From DATAEU01 sp046735355 (GTDB taxonomy: Bacteria > Actinomycetota > UBA4738 > HRBIN12), in contig JBKPTC010000146.1 in the NCBI GenBank assembly GCA_046735355.1, positions 1 to 31,771 on the forward strand: a DNA stretch of 31,771 bases, in the 5' to 3' direction. The translations under genes and the position numbers were made by a program. The notes below the pieces were generated by a model, which saw only the letters and a list, made by a program, of their open reading frames with translations, had not been told where the DNA came from and made no database searches. Positions 23,677 to 31,708 of the stretch are shown piece after piece; position 1 is the stretch's first letter, and the number at the start of each line of letters is the position of its first letter.

Positions 23677-26600
23677 TCAGGACGTGATCTCGTGCTCGCG
23701 GTTGGCGAGCGCCGTCCGCGCCGTCAGCAGCTCGTCGATCCCGTCGAGCGGGAGCGGCTTGGCGAAGTAGAAGCCCTGGCCGAGGTCGCAGTGCAGGTCG
23801 AGGAGCTTCTCGAGCTGGTCCGCGCGCTCGATGCCCTCCGCGACCGGGCGCAGGTCTAGGTCCTCGGCGAGCTTGATGATCGTCGCCGTCAGCGCCGACT
23901 TCCGCGTGTCGGCCGTGTTGAAGGCGTCGATGAAGGACTTGTCGACCTTGAGGATGTCGACGGGGAACTGCTGGATGTAGTTCAGCGACGAGTACCCGGT
24001 TCCGAAGTCGTCGACGGCGAGCTTCACGCCGAGATCCTTCAGCTCGCGCAGTCGCTGGAGCGACAGCTGCACGTCGGCCATCATCACGCTCTCGGTGATC
24101 TCGAGGATCAGCTGTTCGGCGTCGAGGCCGGTTCGCGCGAGCACGCTGGCGACGTCCTCGGCGATCTCCGGACGCTGGAGCTGGCGCGCCGACAGGTTGA
24201 CCGCCATGTGGAGCGCGTCGCGCATCGGGAACCGCTCCTGGAGCGCGACGGCCTGGCGGCACGCCTCCTCCAGCACCCACGCGCCGATCTCCACGATCAG
24301 GCCGGTCTCCTCCGCGAGCGGGATGAACTCCAGCGGCGGCACCATCCCGCGCTGCGGGTGGTTCCACCGGATCAGCGCCTCGACGCCGGAAATCTCTCCC
24401 GTCTTCAGCTCGATCACGGGTTGGTAGTGCAGGACGAACTCGTGGTTGTCGATCGCCCGCTGGAGGTCCGCCTTGAGCTCGAGCCGTCGCAGCGCCGTGT
24501 CGTGCATCGCCGGCTCGAAGATCTGATACCTGCCCTTGCCCGCCTCCTTCGCCATGTACATCGCGACGTCGGCGTTGCGAAGGAGCTCCTCGGCCGTGCC
24601 CGGCCCGTCCGCGGTCGCCGGAACGGCGGTCGCGATGCCGATGCTCGCGCGGACGAACACCTCCTTGTTCTCCAGGTGGAACGGGCCGTCGAGCGAGGCG
24701 AGCACGCGCGACGCGACGTCCGCGGCCTCGACGCCGTCGCCTCCGTCCTCGAGGAGCACCGCGAACTCGTCGCCGCCGAGTCGCGCCGCGGTGTCGGCCG
24801 TCCGCAGCGCGTTACGGACGCGCTCGCCGACCTCGCGCAGCAGCTGGTCGCCCGCGGCGTGGCCGAGCGAGTCGTTGATCGTCTTGAAGTCGTCGAGGTC
24901 CATGAACAGCACCGAGATCGGCTGGGCGTCGCGCGACTGGCGCTCGAGGGCGTGCTGGACGCGGTCGCGGAACAGCGCGCGGTTCGCGAGGTTCGTGACG
25001 GAGTCGTGGAACGCCTGATGCTGCAGCTGCTCCTCGAACGCCTTGCGCTCGCTGATGTCTCGCGTGTTGAGCACGATGCCGCCGACGTTCTCGTCGTGCA
25101 GCAGGTTGGTGCGGAGGGTCTCGACGTTCAGCCAGAAGTCGTCGTGGTGCAAGATGCGGAACTCGGTGAGCGCGGGCCGGTCGTCGTCGCGCCCCGCGCC
25201 GGCGATGAACTGCAGCAGGCCTGCCCGGTCCTCGGGATGGATCAGCCCGGTCAGCTTGGCGCCCTCGAGGTTCGCCACGGCGTATCCGAGGACGCGCTCG
25301 ACCGACGGGCTGACGTAGCGGACGGTCGAGTCGGCCTCGACCACCATGACGACGTCCGAGGAGTTCTGGACCAGCGAGCTGAACCGCGCCTCGCTCTGCT
25401 GTCGCAGGAGGTCCTCGGTCAGCGCCGCGCTCTCGAGCGCCAGGGCGACCTGCGAGGACAGCGCCTCGAGCGAGTCGCACGTCGTCTTCGGCAGCGCCTT
25501 GGGGTTGCCGACCGCGAGCACCGCGCTGAGATCGCCGCGGAGGAACAGCGGCGCGAGGAACAGGCTCGACGATGTCTCCGTCAGGCCGACGACGTTCGCG
25601 ATCGTGCTCTCGCTTGCCGGGAGTTGGAACGCCTCGTGCTGCAGGAGCCGCGCACGGCTCATCGGCGCGACGTCGTCGAGCGCGATCGCCCATCCGACGG
25701 CCTCGGTCGAGTCCGAGGCCGAGACGACCTGGAACACGCGCTCGCCGTCGCGGTCCTCGAGCACGAGCAGGCGGGCGGTGCCGTCGGGGACCAGCGTCTT
25801 CACGGCCTGCATCGTCGCCCCGTAGATCCCGGCTCGGTTCGTCGCCGTCACGAACGCGGCGCCGGCGGTCCGCAGCGCCTTCTCGCGATGGAACGACTGT
25901 TCCTGCTTGTGCACGAGCCCGGCCATGCGGATCGCCACGAGGATGAACAGTGCGATCGTCGCGATCGTGAGGACGCCCTGGTCCTTGCTCGCGTGGCCCT
26001 GGACGAACACCTGCCACAGCAGGATGAACTGCGCCGTCAGCGACGCGACGCCGAGGACGACGACGCGCGCACGGGTCAGCCGCATCTCCTGATCGGGAAC
26101 CCGCTCGGACATGGACGTCATCGAGCTGTGCAGGGCCGCGGCGCCCCACAGGAGATAGAAGGTCGCCCATCCGGCCTCGAGCTGTCCCGTCTGGCCGTAC
26201 ACGTTGCCGTTCGCCGAGATGTACGTGTAGACGAAGTCCGTCACGAACAGCGACAGGACGGCGGCCGTCATGAGCGAGAACGACATCGTCCTTCGACCGC
26301 CGCCGAGCGCGAGGCGCGCGACGGCGACGAGCAGGATCAGGTCCATGATCGGATACGCCATGCTGACGATGCGCACGATCGTCGTGGACCCGACGCCGGT
26401 CGCGACCTTCTGGATGATGTAGATCCACGACACCGTCCCGATGCCGATCGCGACGATGAGCGAGTCGATCAGGCCCTCGCGGTCCTTGCCCGGGCTCCGA
26501 CGTCGCACGAGCAAGAGGATCCCGGCGACCAGACACGGATACACCGACAGGTACGCCACGTCGCCGATCGACGGGAACGGCAGCTCGGTGCCGAACAGGC

Positions 26601-26901
26601 GGTCGTAGTTGTAGGTGATGATGTCGCCGGCGACGAAGAACGTCTGCCCGACGGCGAACAGGTACCACGGCAGCCGTTGCGGTGGGTTCCACATGCGCAC
26701 GGCGATGACGATCGCGATCGGCGAGGACAGGGCGATCACGTTGAACAGCCACCCGGCCTTGGTGACCGCCGGCGCGAACTCCCACACGGCCAGCAGCGCA
26801 TAGCCGAACAGCAGATACAGGAGCCACGCTCGCCGCTTCACGAACGGGATATCGGACGAGCCGGCGGGCGACCTTAGGTGTGACGGACTAGCCCGAATCA
26901 C
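23677..26901 (-). CDS. membrane cyclic-di-GMP protein: multi-pass sensor, GAF, PAS, GGDEF and EAL domains
   Basis: 1074 residues if the GTG at 26901 is used; GTG 26841 would begin MKRRAWLLYLLF, 20 residues shorter, and is a fair alternative. About nine or ten hydrophobic segments occupy residues 25-335. A GAF-like region (about 345-500) and a PAS domain (about 505-625, SSDVVMVVEADSTVRYVSP) follow. The GGDEF domain (about 635-800) has an intact RLGGDEFAVLLED and, five residues ahead, the RTAD product-inhibition site. The EAL domain (about 810-1060) retains EALIRW, VNLSARQL, LEITESVM, VDDFGTGYSSL, ILKVDKSFID, AEGIE and GQGFYFAKPL. Both synthesis and breakdown of cyclic-di-GMP are therefore possible. 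It likely senses a membrane or small-molecule signal. It reads toward the receiver-like membrane protein, 200 bp away. Confidence 0.93.
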   Translation of the reverse strand: MIRASPSHLRSPAGSSDIPFVKRRAWLLYLLFGYALLAVWEFAPAVTKAGWLFNVIALSSPIAIVIAVRMWNPPQRLPWYLFAVGQTFFVAGDIITYNYDRLFGTELPFPSIGDVAYLSVYPCLVAGILLLVRRRSPGKDREGLIDSLIVAIGIGTVSWIYIIQKVATGVGSTTIVRIVSMAYPIMDLILLVAVARLALGGGRRTMSFSLMTAAVLSLFVTDFVYTYISANGNVYGQTGQLEAGWATFYLLWGAAALHSSMTSMSERVPDQEMRLTRARVVVLGVASLTAQFILLWQVFVQGHASKDQGVLTIATIALFILVAIRMAGLVHKQEQSFHREKALRTAGAAFVTATNRAGIYGATMQAVKTLVPDGTARLLVLEDRDGERVFQVVSASDSTEAVGWAIALDDVAPMSRARLLQHEAFQLPASESTIANVVGLTETSSSLFLAPLFLRGDLSAVLAVGNPKALPKTTCDSLEALSSQVALALESAALTEDLLRQQSEARFSSLVQNSSDVVMVVEADSTVRYVSPSVERVLGYAVANLEGAKLTGLIHPEDRAGLLQFIAGAGRDDDRPALTEFRILHHDDFWLNVETLRTNLLHDENVGGIVLNTRDISERKAFEEQLQHQAFHDSVTNLANRALFRDRVQHALERQSRDAQPISVLFMDLDDFKTINDSLGHAAGDQLLREVGERVRNALRTADTAARLGGDEFAVLLEDGGDGVEAADVASRVLASLDGPFHLENKEVFVRASIGIATAVPATADGPGTAEELLRNADVAMYMAKEAGKGRYQIFEPAMHDTALRRLELKADLQRAIDNHEFVLHYQPVIELKTGEISGVEALIRWNHPQRGMVPPLEFIPLAEETGLIVEIGAWVLEEACRQAVALQERFPMRDALHMAVNLSARQLQRPEIAEDVASVLARTGLDAEQLILEITESVMMADVQLSLQRLRELKDLGVKLAVDDFGTGYSSLNYIQQFPVDILKVDKSFIDAFNTADTRKSALTATIIKLAEDLDLRPVAEGIERADQLEKLLDLHCDLGQGFYFAKPLPLDGIDELLTARTALANREHEITS

Positions 26902-26934
26902 CCATCTTTCCGTAGGCTCACGCGGCGCGCCGGC

Positions 26935-28236
26935 CTACGATCCCGTCGAGGCCTCCACGAGCAGCGTCGACCGACGGCCCGGACGGTCGAGGAGCCGCTC
27001 GTCCCGCTCGACGCCCCGAAGCCCCGGCAGGAACAGGAACGCGAACGTCACGGCGGCGCCGAGGATCCCGGCCCCCACGAGCGTCGCGCGCTCGCCGACG
27101 CTCGCCGCGATCGGCCCGGTCAGCGCGTACGAGACCGGCAGCAGCCCGATCGAGATGAACCAGTCGAAGCTCGAGACGCGGCCGAGGAGCCGGTTGGGAA
27201 CGAGTCGCTGCTTCGTCGTCATCCACACGATCGTGCCGGCGCCCTCGAACGCGTTGAACGCGAAGCACGCCGCCATGGCCTGCCAGGGAACGCGCGCCAG
27301 ACCGTATCCGGCGACCGCGAGCGTCGAGACGGTCCACACCACGTAGATGAACGTCATGTTCCGATGCGGCAGCGTCCGGTTGCCCATCACGAACGCCGCC
27401 AGCATCGAGCCGACCCCGCCGAGCGCGAGCACCGTGCCGAGCACCGCAGGCCCGGCGTGCAGGTCGTACTTCACGACGTACGGCAACAGCACCTCGGTCG
27501 GACCGAGGAACGCGAGGTAGGCGAACGTGGCCGCGACGAGCGTCCCCCACAGCCACACCTGCGATCGCACGTACGCGAATCCCTCGCGGATCTCGCCCCA
27601 CGGCGATCCGGCCGGCTCGTCTTCCTCCGCTCGTGGCGGTCGCCGCATCAGGAGGAGCGACCCGACCGACGCGGCGAACGTCCCCGCGTCGACGACGAAC
27701 GCCATGCCGGTTCGGCCGCCGAACGCGGCGATGATCCATCCGCCGAGCGCCGGTCCGAGCATCCGCCACGCGGCCGGCCGGACGAACTGGTCGAGCGCGT
27801 TGGCCTGCGTGAGCTGGTCCTCGGGGACGATCTCGGGGACGATCGCGTCGAACGCGGGGCCGAAGAACGCGGTCCCGGCGCCGAACACGGCGGCGAGCAC
27901 GACGAGGTGCCACAGCCGGATCGTTCCGCCGAGCGAGAGTAGCCCGAGCGCGAGGACGGCCGCGCCGCGCAGGACGTCGGCGGCCATCATCACGCGTCGT
28001 CGGTCGAACCGGTCGCTCACCACGCCGCCGAACAGCAGCAAGACGATGTGCGGCACCGTCATCGCGATGCCGACGACCGACAGCGCCGTGGGCGCGTTCG
28101 ACAGCTCGTAGACCTGCCAGGGCAGCGCCACGTAGAAGATGCCGTCGCCGAGCAGCGAGACGGTCATGCCGGTCCACAACAGGCGGAACTCGCGGCCGCG
28201 GAGCGGCGCGAGCATCCGGACGCGCGCGTCCGCCAT
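26935..28236 (-). CDS. MFS exporter (MFS_3/enterobactin-exporter-like)
   Basis: 433 residues from ATG 28236; the adjoining GTG at 28239 would add one residue. About 12 membrane segments. FRLLWTGMTVSLLGDGIFYVALPWQVYEL is split over the first helix, and the conserved loop between helices 2 and 3 reads FGGVVSDRFDRRRVMMAAD (motif A). This pattern is typical of the MFS_3 group, proton-driven exporters of siderophores, macrolides and other small molecules. The start overlaps the TPR gene stop in TGATG, so translation is coupled. The oxoamine synthase and TPR gene upstream make a three-gene unit that could produce and export a small molecule. The substrate is unknown. Confidence 0.88.
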   Translation of the reverse strand: MADARVRMLAPLRGREFRLLWTGMTVSLLGDGIFYVALPWQVYELSNAPTALSVVGIAMTVPHIVLLLFGGVVSDRFDRRRVMMAADVLRGAAVLALGLLSLGGTIRLWHLVVLAAVFGAGTAFFGPAFDAIVPEIVPEDQLTQANALDQFVRPAAWRMLGPALGGWIIAAFGGRTGMAFVVDAGTFAASVGSLLLMRRPPRAEEDEPAGSPWGEIREGFAYVRSQVWLWGTLVAATFAYLAFLGPTEVLLPYVVKYDLHAGPAVLGTVLALGGVGSMLAAFVMGNRTLPHRNMTFIYVVWTVSTLAVAGYGLARVPWQAMAACFAFNAFEGAGTIVWMTTKQRLVPNRLLGRVSSFDWFISIGLLPVSYALTGPIAASVGERATLVGAGILGAAVTFAFLFLPGLRGVERDERLLDRPGRRSTLLVEASTGS

Positions 28237-28931
28237 CACGACCGTGCCGCTCCCGAGCGCTCGGTCGAGCGGCCGAGCGCCGATGCGAGCATCGAGCGCG
28301 CCTCCGCGCCGCCGAACGTCGACAGCCCCGGACGCTCGGCCAGCGTCGACTCGAGGTCATCCAGCGCGACCGCGACGTGGCCCCGCTGCCCGGCGTGCGC
28401 CTCGTCGATCGCCCGGCGCAGCTGGTCGATCGCCTCGTCGCGGTCTCCGTGCACCAGCAGCACCAGCGCGAGATCCAGGCGGACCGCGACGTCGGCGGGA
28501 TCGCGCTCGAGGCACCGCCGGAGCGTCCGGACCGCCGTCGCTAACATCCCCACGCGGTACTGCGCCCATCCGAGCGCCTCGCCGATGCCCGGATCCGCGT
28601 CGAGCCGGCTCGGCCCCTCCTCGACGACCTTCCGGTACAGCGCCTCCGCCTCGTCGGTCTCCCCGAACCGCGTCAGAACGGTGGCGAGCCCGAGCGCGGC
28701 CCACAGATCCCCCGGATCGAGCTCGAGTGCCGTCTCGTACGCGTCCCGCGCCTCCGATAGGCGCATCGACCCGAGGTTCTCCAGATCCCAGCCGCGCTGC
28801 TTGTGCGCCTCGGCCAGATCCGGCTCGAGCGCGATCGCCCGGTCGGCCTCGGCGAGGGCGCGAGCGTACTCACCCGCCCCGGCGAACGCCTCCGCGCGGT
28901 CGAGCGCTCGCCGGACCTCCTCGGCGACCAC
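28236..28931 (-). CDS. TPR-repeat protein
   Basis: 231 residues from GTG 28931, three bases after the upstream stop (TGACCGGTG). Several tetratricopeptide repeats can be read: residues about 4-37 (AEAFAGAGEYARALAEADRA), 42-77 (AHKQRGWDLENLGSMRLSEA), 78-111 (LWAALGLATVLTRFGETDEA) and about 120-185 (VGMLATAVRTLRRCLERDPA, then a repeat around HGDRDEAIDQLRRAI). There is no signal peptide or membrane segment, so it is cytoplasmic and probably a protein-interaction scaffold. It sits between the PLP enzyme and the MFS exporter with coupled or near-coupled starts, which suggests a role with one of them, but the partner is unknown. Confidence 0.85.
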   Translation of the reverse strand: MVAEEVRRALDRAEAFAGAGEYARALAEADRAIALEPDLAEAHKQRGWDLENLGSMRLSEARDAYETALELDPGDLWAALGLATVLTRFGETDEAEALYRKVVEEGPSRLDADPGIGEALGWAQYRVGMLATAVRTLRRCLERDPADVAVRLDLALVLLVHGDRDEAIDQLRRAIDEAHAGQRGHVAVALDDLESTLAERPGLSTFGGAEARSMLASALGRSTERSGAARS

Positions 28932-28934
28932 CGG

Positions 28935-30338
28935 TCACTCCCGGCTGCGGCCCTGCAGCAGGAGCTCACGGTGCTCCTCGTGCTGCAGCTGGAACCGCTC
29001 CTGCAGCTCGCCGAGCACGTCGCAGAGCCGTTCGATCTCGTCGTCGCCGTTGACCGCCGTGATCTGCACGCGGAAGCCGACCTCGTCCTTCGGGACGAGG
29101 GGATACGCGGCCATCGTCACGTACACGCCGCGGTCGAACAGGTACCGCCCGACCGGGTCGATGTCCTCGTGGTTGGCGAGCGGGATCTCGATCAGCGGAT
29201 AGCCCGATGCGTTCGGCGTGTAGATGTCGAGCTCGTGCAGGCGGTCGAGCACGCGAGCCGTCTTCCGGTGGATCGCGGCCCGGTACTCGTCGCCGCGCTT
29301 GTCGTTCACGTCGAGACCGGCGAGCGTCGTGGCGAGCGAGGCGACCGGCGACGGCCCGGAGTACAGGTAAGGGGGAGCGGCGACCTTGAGGACGTTCTTC
29401 AGGCGCGTCGGAAGCGCGAGGAACGACAGGAGCGACGAGTAGGACTTCGAGAACCCCGCGACCAGGACGACGTTCTCGTACGTCTCGCCCTGGTGGCGAA
29501 CGACCGCGTTTCCGCGCTTGCCGTACGGGCTCGACTCGCCGTCGCCTCGCTCGCCGATCACGCCGAAGCCGTGCGCGTCGTCGACGTACAGGAGCGCGTC
29601 GTGCTCGCGCGCGAGCGTCGCGAACGCGTGCAGATCCGGCGCGTTGCCCGTCATCGAGTTGACGCCGTCCATCGCGATGACGCGCGGCGTCGTCTTGCTC
29701 CGCTCGAGCATCTGCGCCAGGTGCTCCGGATCGTTGTGCCGGAATCGCAACACCGTCGCGCCGTGGCCCTTCGCGATCATCGCGCCGTCGTAGATCGTCT
29801 TGTGGGCCCGCCCGTCGAGGAACACCGTGCCGCTGCCGGCGAGGATCGGGATGACCGCCATGTGGATGTGGGTGATCGTCGGAAGCAGAAGCGTGTCCTC
29901 GCATCCGAGCAGCTCGGTCACCCGCTCCTCGATCCGCTCGTACAGGGCCGGGCTGCCGAGCAGGCGTGACCAGGACGGATGCGTGCCCCACGCCTCGAGG
30001 TAGGCGGGGATGGCCTCGATGATCTCCCGGTCCACGTCGAAGCCGAGGTAGTTGCAGCTCGCGAAGTCGAACAGCCAGCGATCGCCGATCCGGATCCGGC
30101 GTCCGTGTGCGATGTCGACCTCGTCGATGACGGCGTCCAGCATCGGATGCGAGGCCTTCAGGCGGGCGAGGTCGGCGACCGTGGCCATCCAACGCTCGAG
30201 CCATGCGTCATCGCTGCGCCGGAGCGGCTTGTCCCCGTTGGGCGCTCCGACCAGCAGATCCTGTTGGCGGCGGCGCATCGCGTCCGTCGTGCGACGGCGC
30301 GGACGAGCCCCGCCGGACCCGGCAGGCACTCCCGACAT
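28935..30338 (-). CDS. alpha-oxoamine-synthase-type PLP enzyme (AONS/KBL-like)
   Basis: 467 residues from ATG 30338; the frame is open to 30428, and ATG 30278 is another option. I prefer 30338 because longer forms would run into the divergent promoter and the start of the DUF72 gene. A basic, disordered N-terminus is followed by RWLFDFASCNYLGFDVDREI, the entry motif of the 8-amino-7-oxononanoate synthase/2-amino-3-ketobutyrate ligase family. Then come VIAMDGVNSMTGNAPDL, LYVDDAHGFGVIG and the PLP lysine in AGFSKSYSSLLSFLA. It should condense an amino acid with an acyl-CoA, with loss of CO2. There is no biotin operon nor threonine dehydrogenase nearby, so the acyl substrate is open; serine palmitoyltransferase-like use is possible. 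The N-terminal extension of roughly 70-90 residues is longer than in the standard enzymes. Confidence 0.85.
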   Translation of the reverse strand: MSGVPAGSGGARPRRRTTDAMRRRQQDLLVGAPNGDKPLRRSDDAWLERWMATVADLARLKASHPMLDAVIDEVDIAHGRRIRIGDRWLFDFASCNYLGFDVDREIIEAIPAYLEAWGTHPSWSRLLGSPALYERIEERVTELLGCEDTLLLPTITHIHMAVIPILAGSGTVFLDGRAHKTIYDGAMIAKGHGATVLRFRHNDPEHLAQMLERSKTTPRVIAMDGVNSMTGNAPDLHAFATLAREHDALLYVDDAHGFGVIGERGDGESSPYGKRGNAVVRHQGETYENVVLVAGFSKSYSSLLSFLALPTRLKNVLKVAAPPYLYSGPSPVASLATTLAGLDVNDKRGDEYRAAIHRKTARVLDRLHELDIYTPNASGYPLIEIPLANHEDIDPVGRYLFDRGVYVTMAAYPLVPKDEVGFRVQITAVNGDDEIERLCDVLGELQERFQLQHEEHRELLLQGRSRE

Positions 30339-30414
30339 GCCCTTCCCATCGGCCGGCGTCGGATCGCCCTTTAGTCCGTCCGGGGGACGCTCATCGGACC
30401 CCGCCCGGGATGGG

Positions 30415-30420
30415 TACAAC
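30415..30420 (+). promoter_or_regulatory. -10-like element TACAAC before the DUF72 gene
   Basis: TACAAC ends six bases before ATG 30427, which has no Shine-Dalgarno. The pattern of a TAnnnT/C hexamer right before the start codon again fits a leaderless mRNA. The -35 is not clear (TCATCG at 30391-30396 is poor). It lies in the 88-bp divergent gap shared with the PLP-enzyme gene. Confidence 0.35.
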
Positions 30421-30426
30421 GGGCCC

Positions 30427-31170
30427 ATGGAGGTCCTCGTAGGAACGAGCGGCTGGCAGTACTCGAGCTGGAAGAGCGAGTTCTATCCCGCGGACGTGCC
30501 GCAGCGGGCCTGGCTCGCGTACTTCGCGGAGCGATTTCCGACCGTCGAGGTCAACAACTCCTTCTACATGCTGCCGAAGGCGAGCAGCTTCGAGCGGTGG
30601 AGGGACTCGACGCCCGAGGGCTTCGTGGTCACGGTGAAGGCCAACCGATACATCACGCACATCAGACGGCTGCGCGATGCGCGGGACGCCGTCCAGACCT
30701 TCTGGTCGCGGGCGCGGCTGCTCGGGCCGAAGCTCGGGCCGATCCTCTTCCAGCTTCCGCCGCGGTTCGGCGCCGACGTCGGGCTGTTGCGGGACTTCGT
30801 CGGCGTCCTGCCGCAGGGCATCCGCGCCGCGTTCGAGTTCCGCGATCCGTCGTGGGAGCGCGACGAGGTGTACGAGGTGCTCGACCGCGCGGGCGCCGCG
30901 TTCGTGCTCGCCGACCGGCCGAGCGCGCGCGTTCCCGACGTCGTCACCGGAGGGTGGTCCTACGTCCGGTTCCATCAGGGCCGGCCCGGGATCGCGGACT
31001 ATCCCAGGGAGAAGCTCCGCCGCTGGGCCGCCCGGATCGCGGCGATGCCCGCCGGCGCGACGTACGTCTACTTCAACAACGACCCCGGCGGCGCGGCGGT
31101 CCGCGACGCGATGACGCTCACCGCGATGCTGCGGGAAGCCACGGCGCGCGCGTCGATTCGAACCGCGTGA
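30427..31170 (+). CDS. DUF72 (YecE-like) protein
   Basis: 247 residues from ATG 30427. The start EVLVGTSGWQYSSWKSEFYP, then ERFPTVEVNNSFYMLPKASS, FVVTVKANRYITH, LGPILFQLPPRF, AFEFRDPSW and YVYFNNDPGGAA are the conserved stretches of DUF72 (YecE), a TIM-barrel-like family. The fold is known, the reaction is not. Length is typical. It is divergent from the PLP enzyme and converges on leuD: the last 53 bases (31118-31170) overlap the leuD 3' end on the other strand, so the C-terminal tail (TARASIRTA) is probably lineage-specific. Confidence 0.9.
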   Translation: MEVLVGTSGWQYSSWKSEFYPADVPQRAWLAYFAERFPTVEVNNSFYMLPKASSFERWRDSTPEGFVVTVKANRYITHIRRLRDARDAVQTFWSRARLLGPKLGPILFQLPPRFGADVGLLRDFVGVLPQGIRAAFEFRDPSWERDEVYEVLDRAGAAFVLADRPSARVPDVVTGGWSYVRFHQGRPGIADYPREKLRRWAARIAAMPAGATYVYFNNDPGGAAVRDAMTLTAMLREATARASIRTA

Positions 31171-31708
31171 TGTCGTCGGCGTGCAGCAGCGTCAGCCCCA
31201 CGTCGTCGAGGCCCTCGAGCAGCCGGTGGCGCGTGAACGGATCGATCTCGAACGACTCGTCCACCGACGGCGCGGTGACGCGCATCTGCTCGAGGTCGAC
31301 GGTGATCTCGGTCGTCGGATCGTCCACGACGGCGTCCATCAGCGCGCGAACGGACTCCGTCGGCAGCTCGACGGGAAGCAGGCCGACCTTGGTGCAGTTG
31401 TTGCGGAAGATGTCCGCGAACCGCGGCGAGATGACCGCGCGGAACCCGTAGTCCTCGAGCGCCCACACCGCGTGCTCACGGCTGGACCCGCTACCGAAGT
31501 TCGGGCCGGCGAGCAGGATCGTCGCGCCCGCGTATCGCGGATCGTTCAGCACGAACCCGGGGTCCTTCGCCCACGCCTCGAACAGGAACGGCCCGAATCC
31601 GGTGCGCTCGATGCGCTTGAGGTACTGCGCCGGGATGATCTGGTCGGTGTCGACGTCGCTGCGGTCGAGCGGCACCGCGCGGCCCGTGTGCGTGGTGAAC
31701 GCGTTCAC
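31118..31708 (-). CDS. leuD: 3-isopropylmalate dehydratase, small subunit
   Basis: 196 residues from GTG 31708. With LeuC it isomerises 2-isopropylmalate to 3-isopropylmalate; in a cimA-bearing pathway the same enzyme usually handles citramalate. Seen: the start AFTTHTGRAVPLDRSDVDTD, the family motif QIIPAQYLKRIERTGFG, the swivel-domain active site FGSGSSREHAVWALEDYGFR, then VISPRFADIFRNNCTKVGLL. Its GTG overlaps the leuC stop (GTGA). It points opposite to the ilv-leuAB-cimA operon and is about 9.4 kb from its end, so the leucine genes are split into two units. The 3' end overlaps the DUF72 gene by 53 bases. Confidence 0.95.
   Translation of the reverse strand: MNAFTTHTGRAVPLDRSDVDTDQIIPAQYLKRIERTGFGPFLFEAWAKDPGFVLNDPRYAGATILLAGPNFGSGSSREHAVWALEDYGFRAVISPRFADIFRNNCTKVGLLPVELPTESVRALMDAVVDDPTTEITVDLEQMRVTAPSVDESFEIDPFTRHRLLEGLDDVGLTLLHADDITRFESTRAPWLPAASR

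Noticed and set aside
24208..26877. Long plus-strand frame of about 890 codons opposite the GGDEF-EAL gene
   Set aside because: Arg/Asp/His-rich shadow of a high-GC gene; the minus strand carries unmistakable GGDEF and EAL motifs.
30339..30428. Longer N-terminus for the PLP enzyme, starting at 30428
   Set aside because: It would cover the whole divergent promoter region and touch the DUF72 start; the added residues look disordered and do not match the family.
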